Assembly (NCBI GenBank): GCA_008360975.2
Contig: CM039184.1
Span: forward strand, 52,542,797 to 52,606,796
Length of the DNA stretch: 64,000 nt
Source: Lichenostomus cassidix
Lineage: Eukaryota > Chordata > Aves > Passeriformes > Meliphagidae
Direction of reading: 5' to 3'
The notes beneath the pieces are model-generated. The model was not told the origin of the DNA and did no database searches. It saw only the letters and a program-made list of their open reading frames with translations. A program made the position numbers and the translations under genes. Position 1 is the first letter of the stretch. Each line of letters opens with the position of its first letter. Below, one piece after another: positions 24,890-38,303 of this stretch.

Positions 24890-25326
24890 TTTTTCCAGAA
24901 AAGGGTCTTCATGAAAGGTCTGGAAAATGTGTTTTAGGAGGAATTACTGAGGGAGCTGGTTTTGTTTAGTCTGGAGAAGAGGGGGCTCAGGGTGGACCTC
25001 AGCACCCTCTATTGAAAAAGATTGTAACAAGATGGGGACTAGACTCTTCTGCCATTCCTCCACTGAGAGAAGAGGAAATAGAGTTAAGCCGAGACAAGGG
25101 AAATTCAGATTAGAAATAAGTAGAACATTTTTCACTGGTAGGGTGCCCAGGCATAAGAAGAGGTAGCCCAGAGAGGTGGTGAACTCACCATCCCTGGAGG
25201 TGTTCAAGAGGCACTTGATCTGGTGCTGGGTGATGTGATTTAGTGGTTACAGTGGTAGTGCTGGGTGGATGGTTGGACTGGATGACCTTGGAGGTCTCTT
25301 CCAGCCTAACGATGCTACGATTCTAA
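24890..25326 (+). mobile_element. CR1 LINE 3' fragment
   Basis: A well-preserved sense-strand CR1 piece of about 435 bases. Landmarks in order: 'gaaaggtctggaaaatg', 'ttactgagggagctggt', 'gtttagtctggagaagaggg', 'gctcagggtggacctcagc', 'gtgcccaggcataagaag', 'gcccagagaggtggtgaact', 'ccatccctggaggtgttcaa', 'ggttggactggatgacct', 'tggaggtctcttccagcct' and a decayed terminal octamer 'acgatgctacgattct'. The 5' part would encode the C-terminal end of the reverse-transcriptase ORF but is frame-broken. Clearly younger than the fragment at 23.5 kb. Confidence 0.93.
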
Positions 25327-25853
25327 TTGATACATCCCAAAAGAGCGCACACAGTCTCAGGTATCTGTCCCAGTGCTTGTGGAAGCGTTCAGAGGAGAGT
25401 TGATACACAGAATAATAAATATACAGGACTAGAAAACCAGAATGACAAATTTTAGTTATTCTCTTGTCACTAACTACATCATTTCTGGGAGTAGTCTAAA
25501 TTGTTCTGAAAGATTTCATTGATACATATTCTACATTTCCTTAGAAAATCATTGTTATTAATTGCTTCTTAGTAAGTAATAAAATTAAACAATGTGTTCA
25601 TATAGACAGTATTTAGGCTGTATTCAGTGCTTCAAAATATTCTTAGCATAATTTTCTTTCTGACAGCTGGATCTGTCAGACAGTGTAGCACATAGCAGGC
25701 AATTAACAGTCCTTCATGTTAGAACTAATTTTGAAGCATTCCAGAGTGTTCATGGGTACAACAGTGTGATGGATGTGTGGAAGTGCATTTGAGGTGATCT
25801 AATCTGTTTTACTTTGCTGGTTTGCCTTGTGGGAAATTACAGCATTGGACTTT

Positions 25854-25875
25854 ATCTCTCTCTCTCTCTCTCTCT
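25854..25875. repeat. (TC)n microsatellite
   Basis: Eleven uninterrupted TC units follow 'ggactttat'. Confidence 0.9.
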
Positions 25876-27424
25876 GCTCTTTAACCCGCATGTGCTCAAT
25901 AAGTTGGGCTGAGACTACCCCTGCTTTTGATTTCAGTGTTGGGATGATGAAAATCTTTATGGCTCAATAGTGTTGTAGCTTTTTGTGGGTTACCATGTAG
26001 GGGTCCTCTAACAGTAATCACCAGAGGCTCTTTTCATGCCTAGATTCTAAGTGTCAGGAAATTTGTGTTCAGTGTTTCTACCACTTTATCAATATGTTGG
26101 GACTGGTGTGTAAGGTCTTCTGTAGGAATATTGGCAGCACTTGGCCTTTGAACACTTGGGTGGTTGATGTTTCCTCTGATCAAATGGATGTGGAAGATAT
26201 ATTACTTCTGATTATCTATATCTGGAAGCAATATAGATAGTTTTAGCTCCAATCTCTGTTTGCATGTCTAATTACCAACCTTGGATAAAACGGAGAAGTG
26301 TGTTGGGAGTTCTTGGTCTTGTCTCACAGGGCTTCATGTGATTAGCAGGTACTTGAGAGATAGATTAAAATGCCAGTGAAGCTTGAGCTATCTTTGCACT
26401 ATGAAGAGTTTGATTTAATTGCCTGGAGATGCTGAAACATCATCAAAATGAGGGAAGAGTTTTGAAATGAATTTGCAGTGTTCTGCTAAGAGCTGTGAAA
26501 GATTTCACCAGAAATGTATTCCTCTGCTTCTTCAGAGAACAAATACAGGAGAGCTTGAATGTGTAGCATGTTATGTTTTCAATAAGGAATGTTTATTTAC
26601 CTGCATTAGAAGGGCACTGAGAGATGGATTTTAAATTTCCATAAAACTCAGTGCTTCATAATAATACACAGAGCGTTTAGTGGGATTTAAATAATCAGTC
26701 TTGGGGAGATCAGTTTATTGCCTCATGAGGGTCACTTCTGCTTGGTTATTGCCTGATCTCATCCTTTCACAGGCAAATCAGCAAGCTCATTGCAGTACAG
26801 CATGGATATAAGTTTCAGAAAAATCAGGCAGCTTCCTAAATTATGATGATCCAGATTTTATATACTTCACAGGCGTGTTTAAGTACTTTTTTTCCCCATG
26901 GTTTTAATGAGAAGTTTAATTTTGCCTAAATGATGAAGACCTGAATGGACAACCCATGTTTTTTATAACAAGGGTGACTAAACTCTAGTCAAAGCATCAT
27001 GTGAATTACTAGTAGGCCATGTTATATGCAAATAAAGGGGAACTAATTTCATCATCTTTGATCTTGGATATTACAAGCATAGATTATGTTATGCTGTGTT
27101 CTTCGGTCTGACTCTTCAGATATATATTTGATTGTGTTTCAAAGTGGCTTTTTTTTACTTTCTTTTAAAAAAGAAGGAATGTTTTAAAGGTTTGTGTTGG
27201 ATGCTTTGGGGATGTATGTCCTTTAAAAATGTTCCAGGGTCAGAATAATTTTTGTTAAATTTTTCCCTTCTATTCATTAAAAATCAGGCTAACTAATTTG
27301 TTTACATATGCATACACACACGTGTATATATTTAATAAAATGCATTAATCTTTTGACAAGACAGTATTTTTTTTAAGGGAAGAATGACACCTTTTTTACT
27401 TTTTCTACGTCTGAATGCTCCTAG

Positions 27425-27488
27425 ACGCTCCTAGACACCATTCGTGAAAAAGTGATTGTGAGCCTACAATGGAAAACTGAAAAAGAAG
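27425..27488 (+). other. Candidate exon with tandem acceptor sites
   Basis: A T-rich tract leads into 'gctcctag' (AG at 27423-27424), which is repeated exactly 10 bases later (AG at 27433-27434), giving two possible acceptors. The donor 'gtaagc' starts at 27489 after 'aaagaag'. From 27425 one frame is open through the exon: T-L-L-D-T-I-R-E-K-V-I-V-S-L-Q-W-K-T-E-K-E, with one base left over (intron phase 1). The exon is short, so chance is a real possibility. Its start phase (0 or 1) does not fit the phase-2 exit of the candidate exon at 24.1 kb, so the two cannot be directly adjacent in one coding transcript. Confidence 0.2.
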
Positions 27489-30400
27489 GTAAGCGCTAAG
27501 ATCCCAAGTATACGCTGTCACTTCTAAAATATTGCTGGTTTTCATTTATCTCTAAAATAACATTTCTAGGTATCTCCAATATAAAGAAATTAAGAAGTTT
27601 GGACTTGCTTGGAATCTTGTCTTGAAGCTCACTCTAATTGTTTTCTCAGAGGCTTTATGCTTTGGCTCTAGTAAATGACACTAATGCTGTAGGCGTTTCA
27701 CTCTGAGCAGGGTGGTGTCCCGTTTCTGGAAGCTGCGATATCCCCCAGCTTCAGGCAGGCATTTCCTTACTGCAACATGGCCAGGAGCACCTCCTTCAGC
27801 TAGTGATATGCTACTGTCATGAACATTTTTTCAAGTGTTGCCAGGCATAGAAGACTGCCATCCATCTGATACTTGCTTGAGATTTTGCCTCCATGTTTTA
27901 TCACTGATTGCTCTTTTTCCTGTATGTTTCTGGCAGTACAGAAAGAGGGTGAGGAATGAAACCAAAATGCCATTGAAGCCTATGACCCTGCATGCACGCA
28001 TTGAGAAGGGGTATACCATCCACTAATGCTGAACTTCACAGATCTGGCTTTAGTGTCTGCTCCTCTGTGGATTTCTCCTGTGATTTTGGGAAGCTGCTGG
28101 AGCTCTTTATACTTGTGTTCTCCTTCTGATATTTGGAAATAATAAGCCATTACCTGAGCCAGAGAGCAGATGAGACATGCAGTGTCAAGTTCTTTTTCAA
28201 ATCTTGGTGGCAAGATGGGTGCAAGTTTTGGTTGTCAGCTTCTAAAAGCGGTGGGGTTTGTGACATAAAAGGTAGGTAAGAATTATGGCTGCCAGTGAAA
28301 AGTTGCCAAGTACTTGCTCAGAAAGCTGCTGCCAGTGTGTCTTCTTAGAACAAAGAAACTGAATTTGGAAAATACCAGTGTGTTATACCAGGCATGTGTA
28401 GGAAACAGCTCTGCTTCTCTGCAAACTGCTGTTGTAATAATTATTCCTTCTTTCTGCCTTGACAGCATGATGCTAACTAGCAGCCTGCAGTAAAGATAAG
28501 ATGCTGGGGGAGGTACATACATGAAAACATCAGTAACAACCACACTCTTAGTTTTGTAAGGCAGGAATGCTTCCCAAATGTGATTTGCTGGTTTTACCTG
28601 ATCTACCACAATAGTCTTTCAGATAGTGATTTGACAGTGGCATTTATTAAATGTGAAAATAGAGACATTGGATGTCATAAATTTACAGGACTAGCAGTCT
28701 TTGATCAGAATGATTGTTTTGGCAGAGAACAAAAATAGCATGTATATATAACATTGAAACTGCACATTTGTACAGTTACAGACAAGTTTCTGCACTCCAG
28801 CAGTGCCAGAACGCTTCATAAATTGCCAAGTGATCTTCTCAGATTGGATTTAGATCTTGGAAGGTTTGAGATGGTTTCTGGTGATCCTGGAAGCAGCAGT
28901 ACGGGAATGTGTAACTATGCGTCCCCCTTTCACCAGGTGAAAGTGCTTACATCCAGTGGGATCAGGGTTGCCTCTCATAAAGGGGAATGCTTACACCTGC
29001 ACTAAATCCCCACAGTTATGTCAGCTACGAAACACAGATTTCTGCATTAGTTTCTTATATGAAAGACATAACTAGATGATTCCTCTGGTGTCACATTAAG
29101 GAATAAATTAAATCTGTGAAAGTGATATTTCAGTCCCTTGTGGAATTGCACATGGTTTTGCAAAAGGTTTGGATGCAGCTTCTGGGAAACTGAACTACCA
29201 CATGCTGTGAAAGGCTGAAGTAGGGCACAGTAGCTGATGGCTGTTGGATAAAAATGAATTTATTATTTCTGTTCACCAAAGTTCAGTAGCAGATGACTGT
29301 CCTATCAGTTGTGTTGACCCTAGCTATTATTAGACATGTAAAGTAAACTGGCAGATGCCTGTAAGATGCTGCCTTGATTTGATGTTTCATACTGAGATAT
29401 GCCATTTGATTATCTCTAAATTTAATATTGGGATTGCTCTGTCTGGGAAAATATTTCTCATATTATTTACAGTTCCATCTGAATCCCACTTTTTCAAAGG
29501 TTCTATCTGTAGATGGTACACTATAGTTCAGGGTTTTAAAATTCCTGGGCTTTGATTCAATATTAAGTGCTAAATAGGATTATGGTTTCTGTATTGTACA
29601 TAGGAATAGAAAAGAGAAGCCCTACAGGAAGAGGTGTAGATTTTATCAATTTTTTTTAAGAGGAGGTTGTGTTTATGTTGTCAGCCATGATACTATGCAT
29701 CTATTTTATCCAGTAGGAGAAGAAAGAGTGCAAAAGGAATTGGAGAATTGAAATAAACGTGGATGAGAAAAAATAAGGTCTCTCCAACCTTCTCCTGAGT
29801 AATACAGAAGTCATCCCAAGAAAAAAAAGGAGAAAACTGCAGTGCAAAAAGTCCAGACACTGAGACCTCTTGATGTTTTTGTGTAAGTGAACAGTGGTTT
29901 TTCTTTATTCTCATTACCTGCAAGAAATGAAATAACAAATAAACAGGACATTTTTTTTCCTTTGAAGACTTTGAAGAATCAAAGTGTCCAAATCTGAAGA
30001 AGTTCTAAAACTACAGCCAAAATTTACAGCTAGTATTCAAACTCAGGCATGTTCAGTTATACCTTTCTCTGTCACTTTTAAAGGTCTTTCAAAATACTGC
30101 ACAAAGATTTGTGAATCCATTACATTTTGACAGACAATATCAAATGCATTACAGCACCATAAGATATGGTATTGCATGGCTGTTATGTAAGAATAAGCAT
30201 CTAGTTTTATGTTTCTGTTGTTAAGTTTAGGTATTCAATATACTTTAGCATGAGTTGCAGGATCAACTGAGTTATTCTCTTCACATTACTGCAACAAACA
30301 CATTTTGAGAAATTAGACTTAAGTGAATTGGTGCAAGACTTCTACAAGGTCATTCTATGCTCTTCTCAGTGAGAGAAAACAAGGTGAAAACAAATATGGT

Positions 30401-30591
30401 GAAGGCATTACAAGTGACAGATGATACGTGATTTTCAGAAAGCAGAAATCAAAGTGTTCCAGAAACTGAAGTTTTCTGAGGTGACCTGAAGTACTTTAGA
30501 AAGCAGTTTAGGATGTAGATATGTTCTTGCTGTCTAAAATTGTGAGATGAATACTAGACAGAAAATCTTAGTTTGGTCAGAAAAAGGAAAG

Positions 30592-30625
30592 GAAAACAAA
30601 ACAAACAAAGAAACAAACAAAACCT
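30592..30625. repeat. AAAC-rich simple repeat
   Basis: Imperfect 'aaac' units with one 'aaag' interruption on the plus strand. Confidence 0.75.
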
Positions 30626-31659
30626 CCCAGAAATAAACCAAAACTCCAAAGCTACAAGACAATGCTTAATAAATCTAGTATTTGAAGTATGGTGTCCTTT
30701 CTCTCACAAGGTAGCAGCTCTTCATGGCAGTTGTTCTACTGGTTTTTAGCTGTTTTCCATATAAGAAGGTGCTCAATATGACCCAGAAAAAGCAATTTGG
30801 TCCATAACAGAATTTCTCTTTCTGTTGTGTATTGTTCTCCTTTCATTGTACGTTACAGATGTGCCTAAAGCCACACTCAGGATAACTTCTGTGAATCACT
30901 TCTCTCTTGGGTGAAATTCAATAAAACAGAAAATAGCAGAAAAGAATGGTTTGAATTCAAAAGCAGCTCTACAAGATCTTAAGAGTAAGGAAGAAACTGA
31001 GAAACATCGTGATGGTTGGTTGCTCTTCAGTTTCAAGGGTGATCCTCAGGTGGGTGGAATGGTTTCCATTGCTGATGCAGTGGGCTTTTGTAAATTTAAT
31101 CTTGGAAAACTAAACCATACTAAATATTGAGCTTTCCTGTGTAATGTATTGTTGATAAAGAGGCATTCAAGCCAATTAGCTCTGGGGTGAACTTTGTTAA
31201 TGAAAAGCTGTGCAATTTCATACTACGTTTGTGTTTCAAGTGTTGCTTGTGAAGGCTCTATTATACCCTCTTCTAGTCCTCTGTTTATGCAAAAGCATAT
31301 TTGAAATCTTTATTGTAATTCCTGGCTGAGCATGAGGGTAAGTTTTTTCTTTTAGTCATGCTAAAGCTCTGCAGTGAGAAAATTTGAAGAGCAGGGAAGA
31401 AGAGGAAATGATTTCATACAAAGGCACACATGTTCCCAAAAATTGTTCACATTAGAAACTCTGCCACTGCGTTTAGCTGATTTACAAACATTGTGTTCAC
31501 AGAGCAAGTCAGAATTACGTGGTTTTAGAGCTGTAATAGTTCCATAATGGTTCCTCTGTTCAATGCAGTCAAAAAAGGAATTCGGGTGTTAAAAACTATG
31601 AGGGGAGGCATAGAAATTGGTGTTTTTTTCCAGGAAGTTTCCATGGCATGTATTCATTA

Positions 31660-31860
31660 ACACTATAGACTTGAAAAAGTTCAGAGAAAGGCAGTAGAGG
31701 TGTTATGGTCATGGCTTCTGTACAGGCAGTTCTGAACTGGTGGGGTAGGACTTCTAAGCCTGGAAAAATAATGCCTCAGGTCTTGTGTGTGAAAGATAGC
31801 TGTGAAATGGCATGAATACAGTGTGTAGCCAGTAATTGCTCACTGTGTTTCCCTGCACTA
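31660..31860 (+). mobile_element. Ancient CR1-like LINE fragment
   Basis: Sense-strand likeness to old CR1: 'agttcagagaaaggca', then 'gtaggacttctaagcctgga', 'aaaataatgcctcagg', 'aaatggcatgaatacagtgtg' and 'aattgctcactgtgtt'. These parallel consensus segments I remember ('ctgggactcttcagcctgga', 'aaaatcatgaatagtgtgg', 'attgttcactg'). Strongly diverged, no intact frame, boundaries approximate. Confidence 0.5.
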
Positions 31861-33876
31861 AACGTGCCAAATTTATGCAATGGCTTTGATCTCTTCTGGC
31901 TGGGTAAGGGATCTCTTTTAACCATGGACACATTAACAGTACTTGTGTAACCCATATGATCTGTAGGTTGGCCCAGGATAGTAATTTTGATCCTCTTTAC
32001 ATTAGTTTAATCCAAAATTACAAAATGCACAATATGTGGATAAGTAGTAAGGCATCTGGCAGAACCTGCATCTGCTTGTTTGCTTGTTTTTTTCTCAACT
32101 GTTAATACCACATTAGTCTCCACATCAGGCAGGTTTCCAAGTTCCAGGGTATGTTTTGTGCTTGTGCAAACCATAGAACTGCTTTTTATGTCAATCATTA
32201 AAAAGAAGGAAAATTATGGGTATGCCAAATATCAAACATCAAACAAAATAAGGAATTTTAGAAGCAGTGAAGGGATATTTCTTCTTGCCTCCACCAGAGC
32301 TCCTTTTACATTTGTTAAGAGTCACTTCTCATTTGACTGTTATTGAAGAATACTCAGAAATGCTTAACAAAAGTGTCTTTAAGCACTCAAACTCAACCTG
32401 GAAATTAATGTTAATTAAAAGCACTTAAAAAAATTGCTCTGTTCAACAAAAGCATTTTCTTTGACGTGCTATAGCCCTTGATACTGAAAAACACACAAAG
32501 AAATGACACAGACACTTCAATTAGCTCTGAAACCTTTCTTAAATTGCTAGAATGAGGGTACTGGTTTATAGATTTGTACCACATATATAAATGTCAGAAG
32601 CATAACTGAACTCAAAAAAATGGCAAACAATTTTGAGCTAATGTGTAAACTGGCAAGTGACTCAGGGTTTAGATACTCAGGGATTTTTTTTTCTTATCAA
32701 CCATTTCCTATCTCCTCTACCGACATTTTCTGAGCTTATAAAGTGGGGTTTAGTTTGCTGTTGCTGCCATAAAAGTTATGGCTGCTACAATATTATTCAT
32801 ATGTTCAAACTTTATGTATATTTATACTACAAGTGGGAGATCTTAATCAATACAATTTCAGGTTTAATTTAATTTTATTTCTCCATCAAATTACTGCTCT
32901 AAGAAATGCAAATGTAATGCAAGGCAACTAAATTGCTAAATTAAAATGTCTTTTCTGTTTCATTTTACAGTGGTAAAAGTAAGCACTTTTTTCTTTCTTC
33001 TTCTGTTGTAACTTTGAGTGTTGTGAGAGTAAAGATTTTCAATCAGTGAGATGAATTAATTTTTGAGAAAATAAGTTTTCTCACATATAGGCTCAGTCTT
33101 TAAGAGGTTAACAGTTTCTTGACATGGTCAAAACTAATATTTGAGGCAGACTTGGTTAGGCTGAGGGCAGCATTAGCTACATGGCTTCTTGTTCTAGGAG
33201 ACTGAGCCAAACAAGATAGAGAACTTCTCCCAAGATAAATAAAAATCTTGCAAAACACAGAGCAGACACCTTCCAGGAAACATCATTTCCCCTTTCTACT
33301 GCTTCAAGCAGGATGATGTCAAACCACTTTTGATGATGTCAAACCTTCATTCTCTGATGGCATGTCATGAAAACCTGCTCTAATGCAGCAAAGTTATCTG
33401 GAAAGAAAACAGTTCTCCCAAAGTAGCACACTTCTTTAAAGGGTAAATAAGGTCTATATCACCTCTCCCAGATGAGCTTTCATGTTGAGGGCAGCTGTAC
33501 GAGGTCACCAGTATCTTGCTTCTCTTCCCTAGATCTTACCAGTACTCCCCAGGAGCATGCACACTGGGTTACTCACTTTTTCACATGCCATCCTGTCTTG
33601 TCTTGGAATAGCTATATTATACACAAAAACAGTAAAACAGAGATTATTTTTCCTTTCTGTTTTGTAGTCATAGGAGAAATGTAGGGACAAATATGTTAGG
33701 CAATTTCAATATATGACCCAACTAGGCAACATTTTCTTCACATAGTTTCAAAATTTTCAGCATAGTGCACCCCTTCTACTTGAAAAGTCATTATTAGAGA
33801 TCTTCAAAGTAAGAGGTGAAACAGTGAATAGATGATTTCTTTTTTTATTTTAGTTTTTGACTGGCTCATTATCTTA

Positions 33877-33894
33877 CTGGGCCAATTGGCCCAG
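33877..33894. repeat. Perfect 18-bp palindrome
   Basis: 'ctgggccaattggcccag' equals its own reverse complement. It is notably GC-rich for an AT-rich setting. It could be a dyad binding site or chance. Confidence 0.9.
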
Positions 33895-36127
33895 CAGGTG
33901 TTGCTACATGTCGTTCCCAAGGAGGCTTCCTGCTGGCAAATTGGTTTGAAATCAAGAATTGCATTTATAATCTTGACAATAATACCTATGAGAAACATGC
34001 TGGTGAAGGCTGGATGAAAGGCAGATAATCTTTTCTTCCAAAGCTTAAGTATAAGAGTTTTCAAACTATGTTGTCTCCTATTTTTAGCAAAGAACTTTTG
34101 ATTTACTATACAACAGTCAAAGTTAAGTCTTAGACACATTTTTTATCTATTGAGTTTGTACAGACATTTCCTAAATCAGATAGTCAGATCCATAGTTTTA
34201 AGTCCTAAGTAAACACTATGAAACTGTGTTATGTACATCAGTATAGCAGAGGAGGCTTGAGATACTAGTCATTTTATGGATTTAGAAATTAACTTGTTTT
34301 TTGTGATTTCTTATTGATTACAAAAATATTACATTTGTAACCAAACTTTTTAGTGTATCTGTATTTTTCTGTATATTTAAATATATATTTTCTCATCAAC
34401 CCCCATCACCACCATGTGTTCAGGCAAAATTCCTTCTGAAATAAATAGAAGCTGCTTGAGCCTCTGCAGGAAATTTGAGTAGCTACTGCAAAATAAACTA
34501 TGTTCATTTTAAAACAGGAATTTCAATTCACTTCAGTGAACTGTTAACTGTTCCACTTTAAAGCTTTCAGTTTCTTGGAAAAGGTAACATCTGAAAACCC
34601 CAGACAAGGCACTTACCATTAGTAAGGAGAAAGGAAAAGCTGTGTAGTTTGGCCTGCACTCTGATCATATCCAGATAGGCATAAATCTTTTCAGCAGGAT
34701 TAATTTTCCCTTACTTTGAGTGTGTGCAGTCTAACTACCTTAAGCTACTTATAGGATAGAGGATGGCATCCTTTTGCCTAAACATGCACTTGAAAATGTG
34801 GTTACTAACTCAGATGCAGAGAATTGCATTTAGTGTAAGAATTCCACTCTTATGGGCCATTTCCACTTTATGCAGATTATGTAATCTGAGCCAATGTAAG
34901 GCAGTAACCAGAATTTTTGCCACTTCCTTTCTTTTCCATTGCCAATGATGCAAGTAACAGGCCATAACAGAGAAACCCTTTAGTTTGATACAATTTTTTT
35001 CAACTATCTTTCAGACCTTGAATGGACAGATAGCCCAAAATGATGTTTTCATATGATCAAAAGCAAAGATAAACAGAATTTCAAAAGCAATATGGCACTT
35101 GCTTCTCCTAATGCCTTGAGAAACAGTGTTTCTTAGTTGTTTTTGAAACAGGGTAACCTCAGTACATACCAAATCTTCTTCCTTTTCTACTAGAGCCATT
35201 ATCATAACAGTCTACCAGGAGTCAACAACCACTTGACTGAACTATGCATAAATGCTTTCATTGAAGTACTGTCAATCTTATAGGTACTGATTGATATAAT
35301 AACCTTTTTTAGTATTGAAAGGGAATGAGATGACAATATTGGTGTTAAGGATGGAAATGTACAAGGAAACAGGCACTGGAAAAAGAAAATAATTCCTCTT
35401 ACGTGCTGGTGACAACATGATGGGTTTTGAAGAAAACAATCAGGATCTCACTGTTAATGAGATTAAGACAGAAAATGTACAGTGATAATGAAATAGATTG
35501 AGAATGTGGAATTAAATAGCAGTGAAAGAAAGAAGAGAAAATTTTGAGCAAGTTTTGTTTTGAGTCCCTTAAAATCTGATTTCCACATAGTCTAGGCCTT
35601 CACCTAAAAGATGAGCAGTCCTGGAGAAGTACAAGATTGCAATATGAAGACCCAGTCCCATTGATTATCCATGTAGTATATTTCACATGCCTCATTTAAT
35701 TTGCTGCTCTAAAACAGTTCTAAAACTGTGTAGACAAGTTAAAGTGCTCAGCAGAATCCCTTGCAAAATGCTAAAATTGCATACATGAATTGGCAGGAAC
35801 ACAAATAGATCTATATCAGTTCTTATCAGCTTTCCAGACACTGCATTTATGTAATTGAAATACTAAAACTAAAAGATCGATGTGTTTTAAACTCCTCTGA
35901 AATGCACTGTTGAAAACTAAATCCAAAAATGAGATCAGGTCTGGTTATACATTACGACTGTTACTGTGAAGAACTAGAATGTCCCCACAGATTTCTTTGT
36001 GAATGAGATTTGCTTAAAACAAACCAGATTTGAATGTCCGAAGCTCACTGTTGACTCTACCTATTGAAGAGGGATAAGAGTGACACCCTGATGGAAGAAC
36101 TACCGAGCTCTACAGGAGGGAAAGATT

Positions 36128-36175
36128 GGGCCCTGACTGCATGAGTATCATCCTCCTGAGTCTCATTCAGGGCCC
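36128..36175. repeat. Imperfect inverted repeat (hairpin)
   Basis: The left arm 'gggccctga' (128-136) pairs exactly with 'tcagggccc' (167-175). After a 4-base bulge, 'atgag' (141-145) pairs with 'ctcat' (162-166). The loop is 16 bases. Function unknown. Confidence 0.8.
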
Positions 36176-38303
36176 CCACCCACACACCTTCTTCCCTTTA
36201 GGCCCACAGTTGCATTTGAGCTCAGGGTCCAGCCCATGACCCTTGCTGAAGAGCACTGTAAGATGCTGTGTCCAACCTTGTCTTGGTGATTTGACTCAGA
36301 CTCAGCACTACTCACCCATTTGGTACTCAGTGAACTTTTGGCTGACACAGAGTACTGCCACCAGACCTACTTTGTTCTTCATGGTTGGGACTATGCCTTT
36401 GCCTTGCCTTCTCCCTTGGTTCTCATCCTACCTTCACTTTTGGAGGATCCATTTACTCCCTGAAATAAGAGCCACTACTGCTTATAATAAGCACACTGAA
36501 AGAGAAAATTCATGTTATCTAGATTTTAGCTGTATTTTACTGACATGCTGGTCAGAGCATTTTGATAAAAACCAGGGCTAAATCTTCAGTTTCAGAGAAA
36601 TAGATAGAATATCTTTTTTCAGTACAGAATTGCAAGATATACCTATTCTACAGGCCCAAAACCATCCAAAACAGGACTGCATTCTGCCAGATGCAAAATG
36701 GGTTTAGCCATGAGAGGAAAATTACCAGGAAGCAGTTTTTGCACCCTTTAGGAACCTGAGGTGGGTTCCTGATAGAATACCCCTATGCCATTCATTCTGA
36801 GGCAGACAATCAGCCCTGAGGTTTTGCTGGGCTCCCTCTGCGAGCAGCCTGGCTGGGGGTGACTGGTGAGAGCTTCATTTAAGGCAGCTCTGAAGAAATA
36901 GCTCTTTACATGCAATAGTCCTGAGATCTCTTTTGCTAATGAGAGCCAGAGTGCTAAAATTTTAGCACACCATGACAACTAAATGTAAGAATGTATCTAA
37001 TGTTACTTGGTCATCAGCTTACTTGCTCACTTACAGCCAGGAGGGAAAGACTAAATTAAGTGGGAAAACACTGAGGCATGTTAGGTAGTAAGAGTTTTAC
37101 CTAATGGTTGAAAATCCAGTCTTTCAAAGTGTTCACGCATCATTCTCCCCCATCACCAATTAAAATTGGGATATTTTTGAATTCGGAGCCAGAATACATG
37201 AATAAAATAAGAGGTTTCTTTTTTTAAACAAGGTTATATTCCTCCCATCTTTCCAAAATCTTCTGGATATTAGTTCAGTATGACTCCCTAATAACAGGGA
37301 AAAAAAAAACCCCAAACAATTCAATTTCAGACTTTATATAGTCCCATTAGTTGGCAAAATAATAATATTTCAAGAGAATTGAATATTTTCTTTTATCCAC
37401 TGCAAGTCAAACAGTGAGAAAATTCTGTTTTCTCATTAACAGATATCAAAATACCAGGAACCAGAAGTTAATTCTTAGTAGCAGAGACAGTTTTCATGCT
37501 GGCCAAGCTACTCCATCTGTGTTTACTGGGAGTACTTTGCTAGACATTAGCAAAGAGGAAGTTTTATTTCATACGACAAGTTGCACACCTTGCAGAAATC
37601 CTTGTAACATGTCCTCTGACCCCCAGGCCCACATGTCAGATTTGTGCATGGCGTATGAGGTCTTCCTAAGTGAATTCATACTCATGCAGACAGTGTTTCG
37701 CTCAACACTCCAGAGAAGACAGTGAAGAACTGGCTTCGGGAGCAAAGCTGGCACAAGAAGGCCTGTGCAGTCAGCTCACTTACATGCCTGTTTTGACAGA
37801 TCCTCCCTGGCAAGAACACTGTCTTTTCTAACTAAATTGGCTCTTAGCCAAATGCAGTGATAGCTAGAAAATAAATAGTATAGACGGTGAATGTACTGGC
37901 AAGGTACTGAGCAGTCTTCACTGCCCTTTGACTTCGGCATCTTTGGAAAAGGTGACCTCCAAATAGGGAAGAAGAGGGAGGAGAAAGAAGCAATATTTGC
38001 TCGTCCTGGTAAACAAAGATAATGGAACACAGATGTGCCATATGCCCATGCAAACAATAATGGGAACGGAATAAAATAATGCTTAGATTTACCTGCTTGT
38101 TATTGGAAATGCTTTATGTTTATTATAATATTTTTCCAATAATATTTAATTTAATTGAACAATTAGAACATTTTTTAATTTGTCTTTATCCTAAGAATAA
38201 CTTGATTTAATTTGCATTAATGTTTTGTCTGCAAACAGTAAATATTTGTATTTCATTTGACTCTGCTCTGTACCAAGTTGTCTTTTTTTTCTCTGTTCTA
38301 CAG

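Larger units (their letters stand above)
25327..31659. other. Unassigned 6.3 kb, partly less AT-rich
   Basis: No gene or repeat family was firmly recognised. The part from about 25.7 to 29.0 kb is visibly less AT-rich than its surroundings and has more short open frames on both strands (for example 27835-28026 plus, 27980-28213 minus, 28283-28609 minus, 28754-29005 plus), none with a domain I can name. It contains a (TC)n run, an exon-like segment at 27425-27488 and an AAAC-rich run at 30592-30625. It may be a decayed old repeat, intron or noncoding transcript. Confidence 0.35.
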
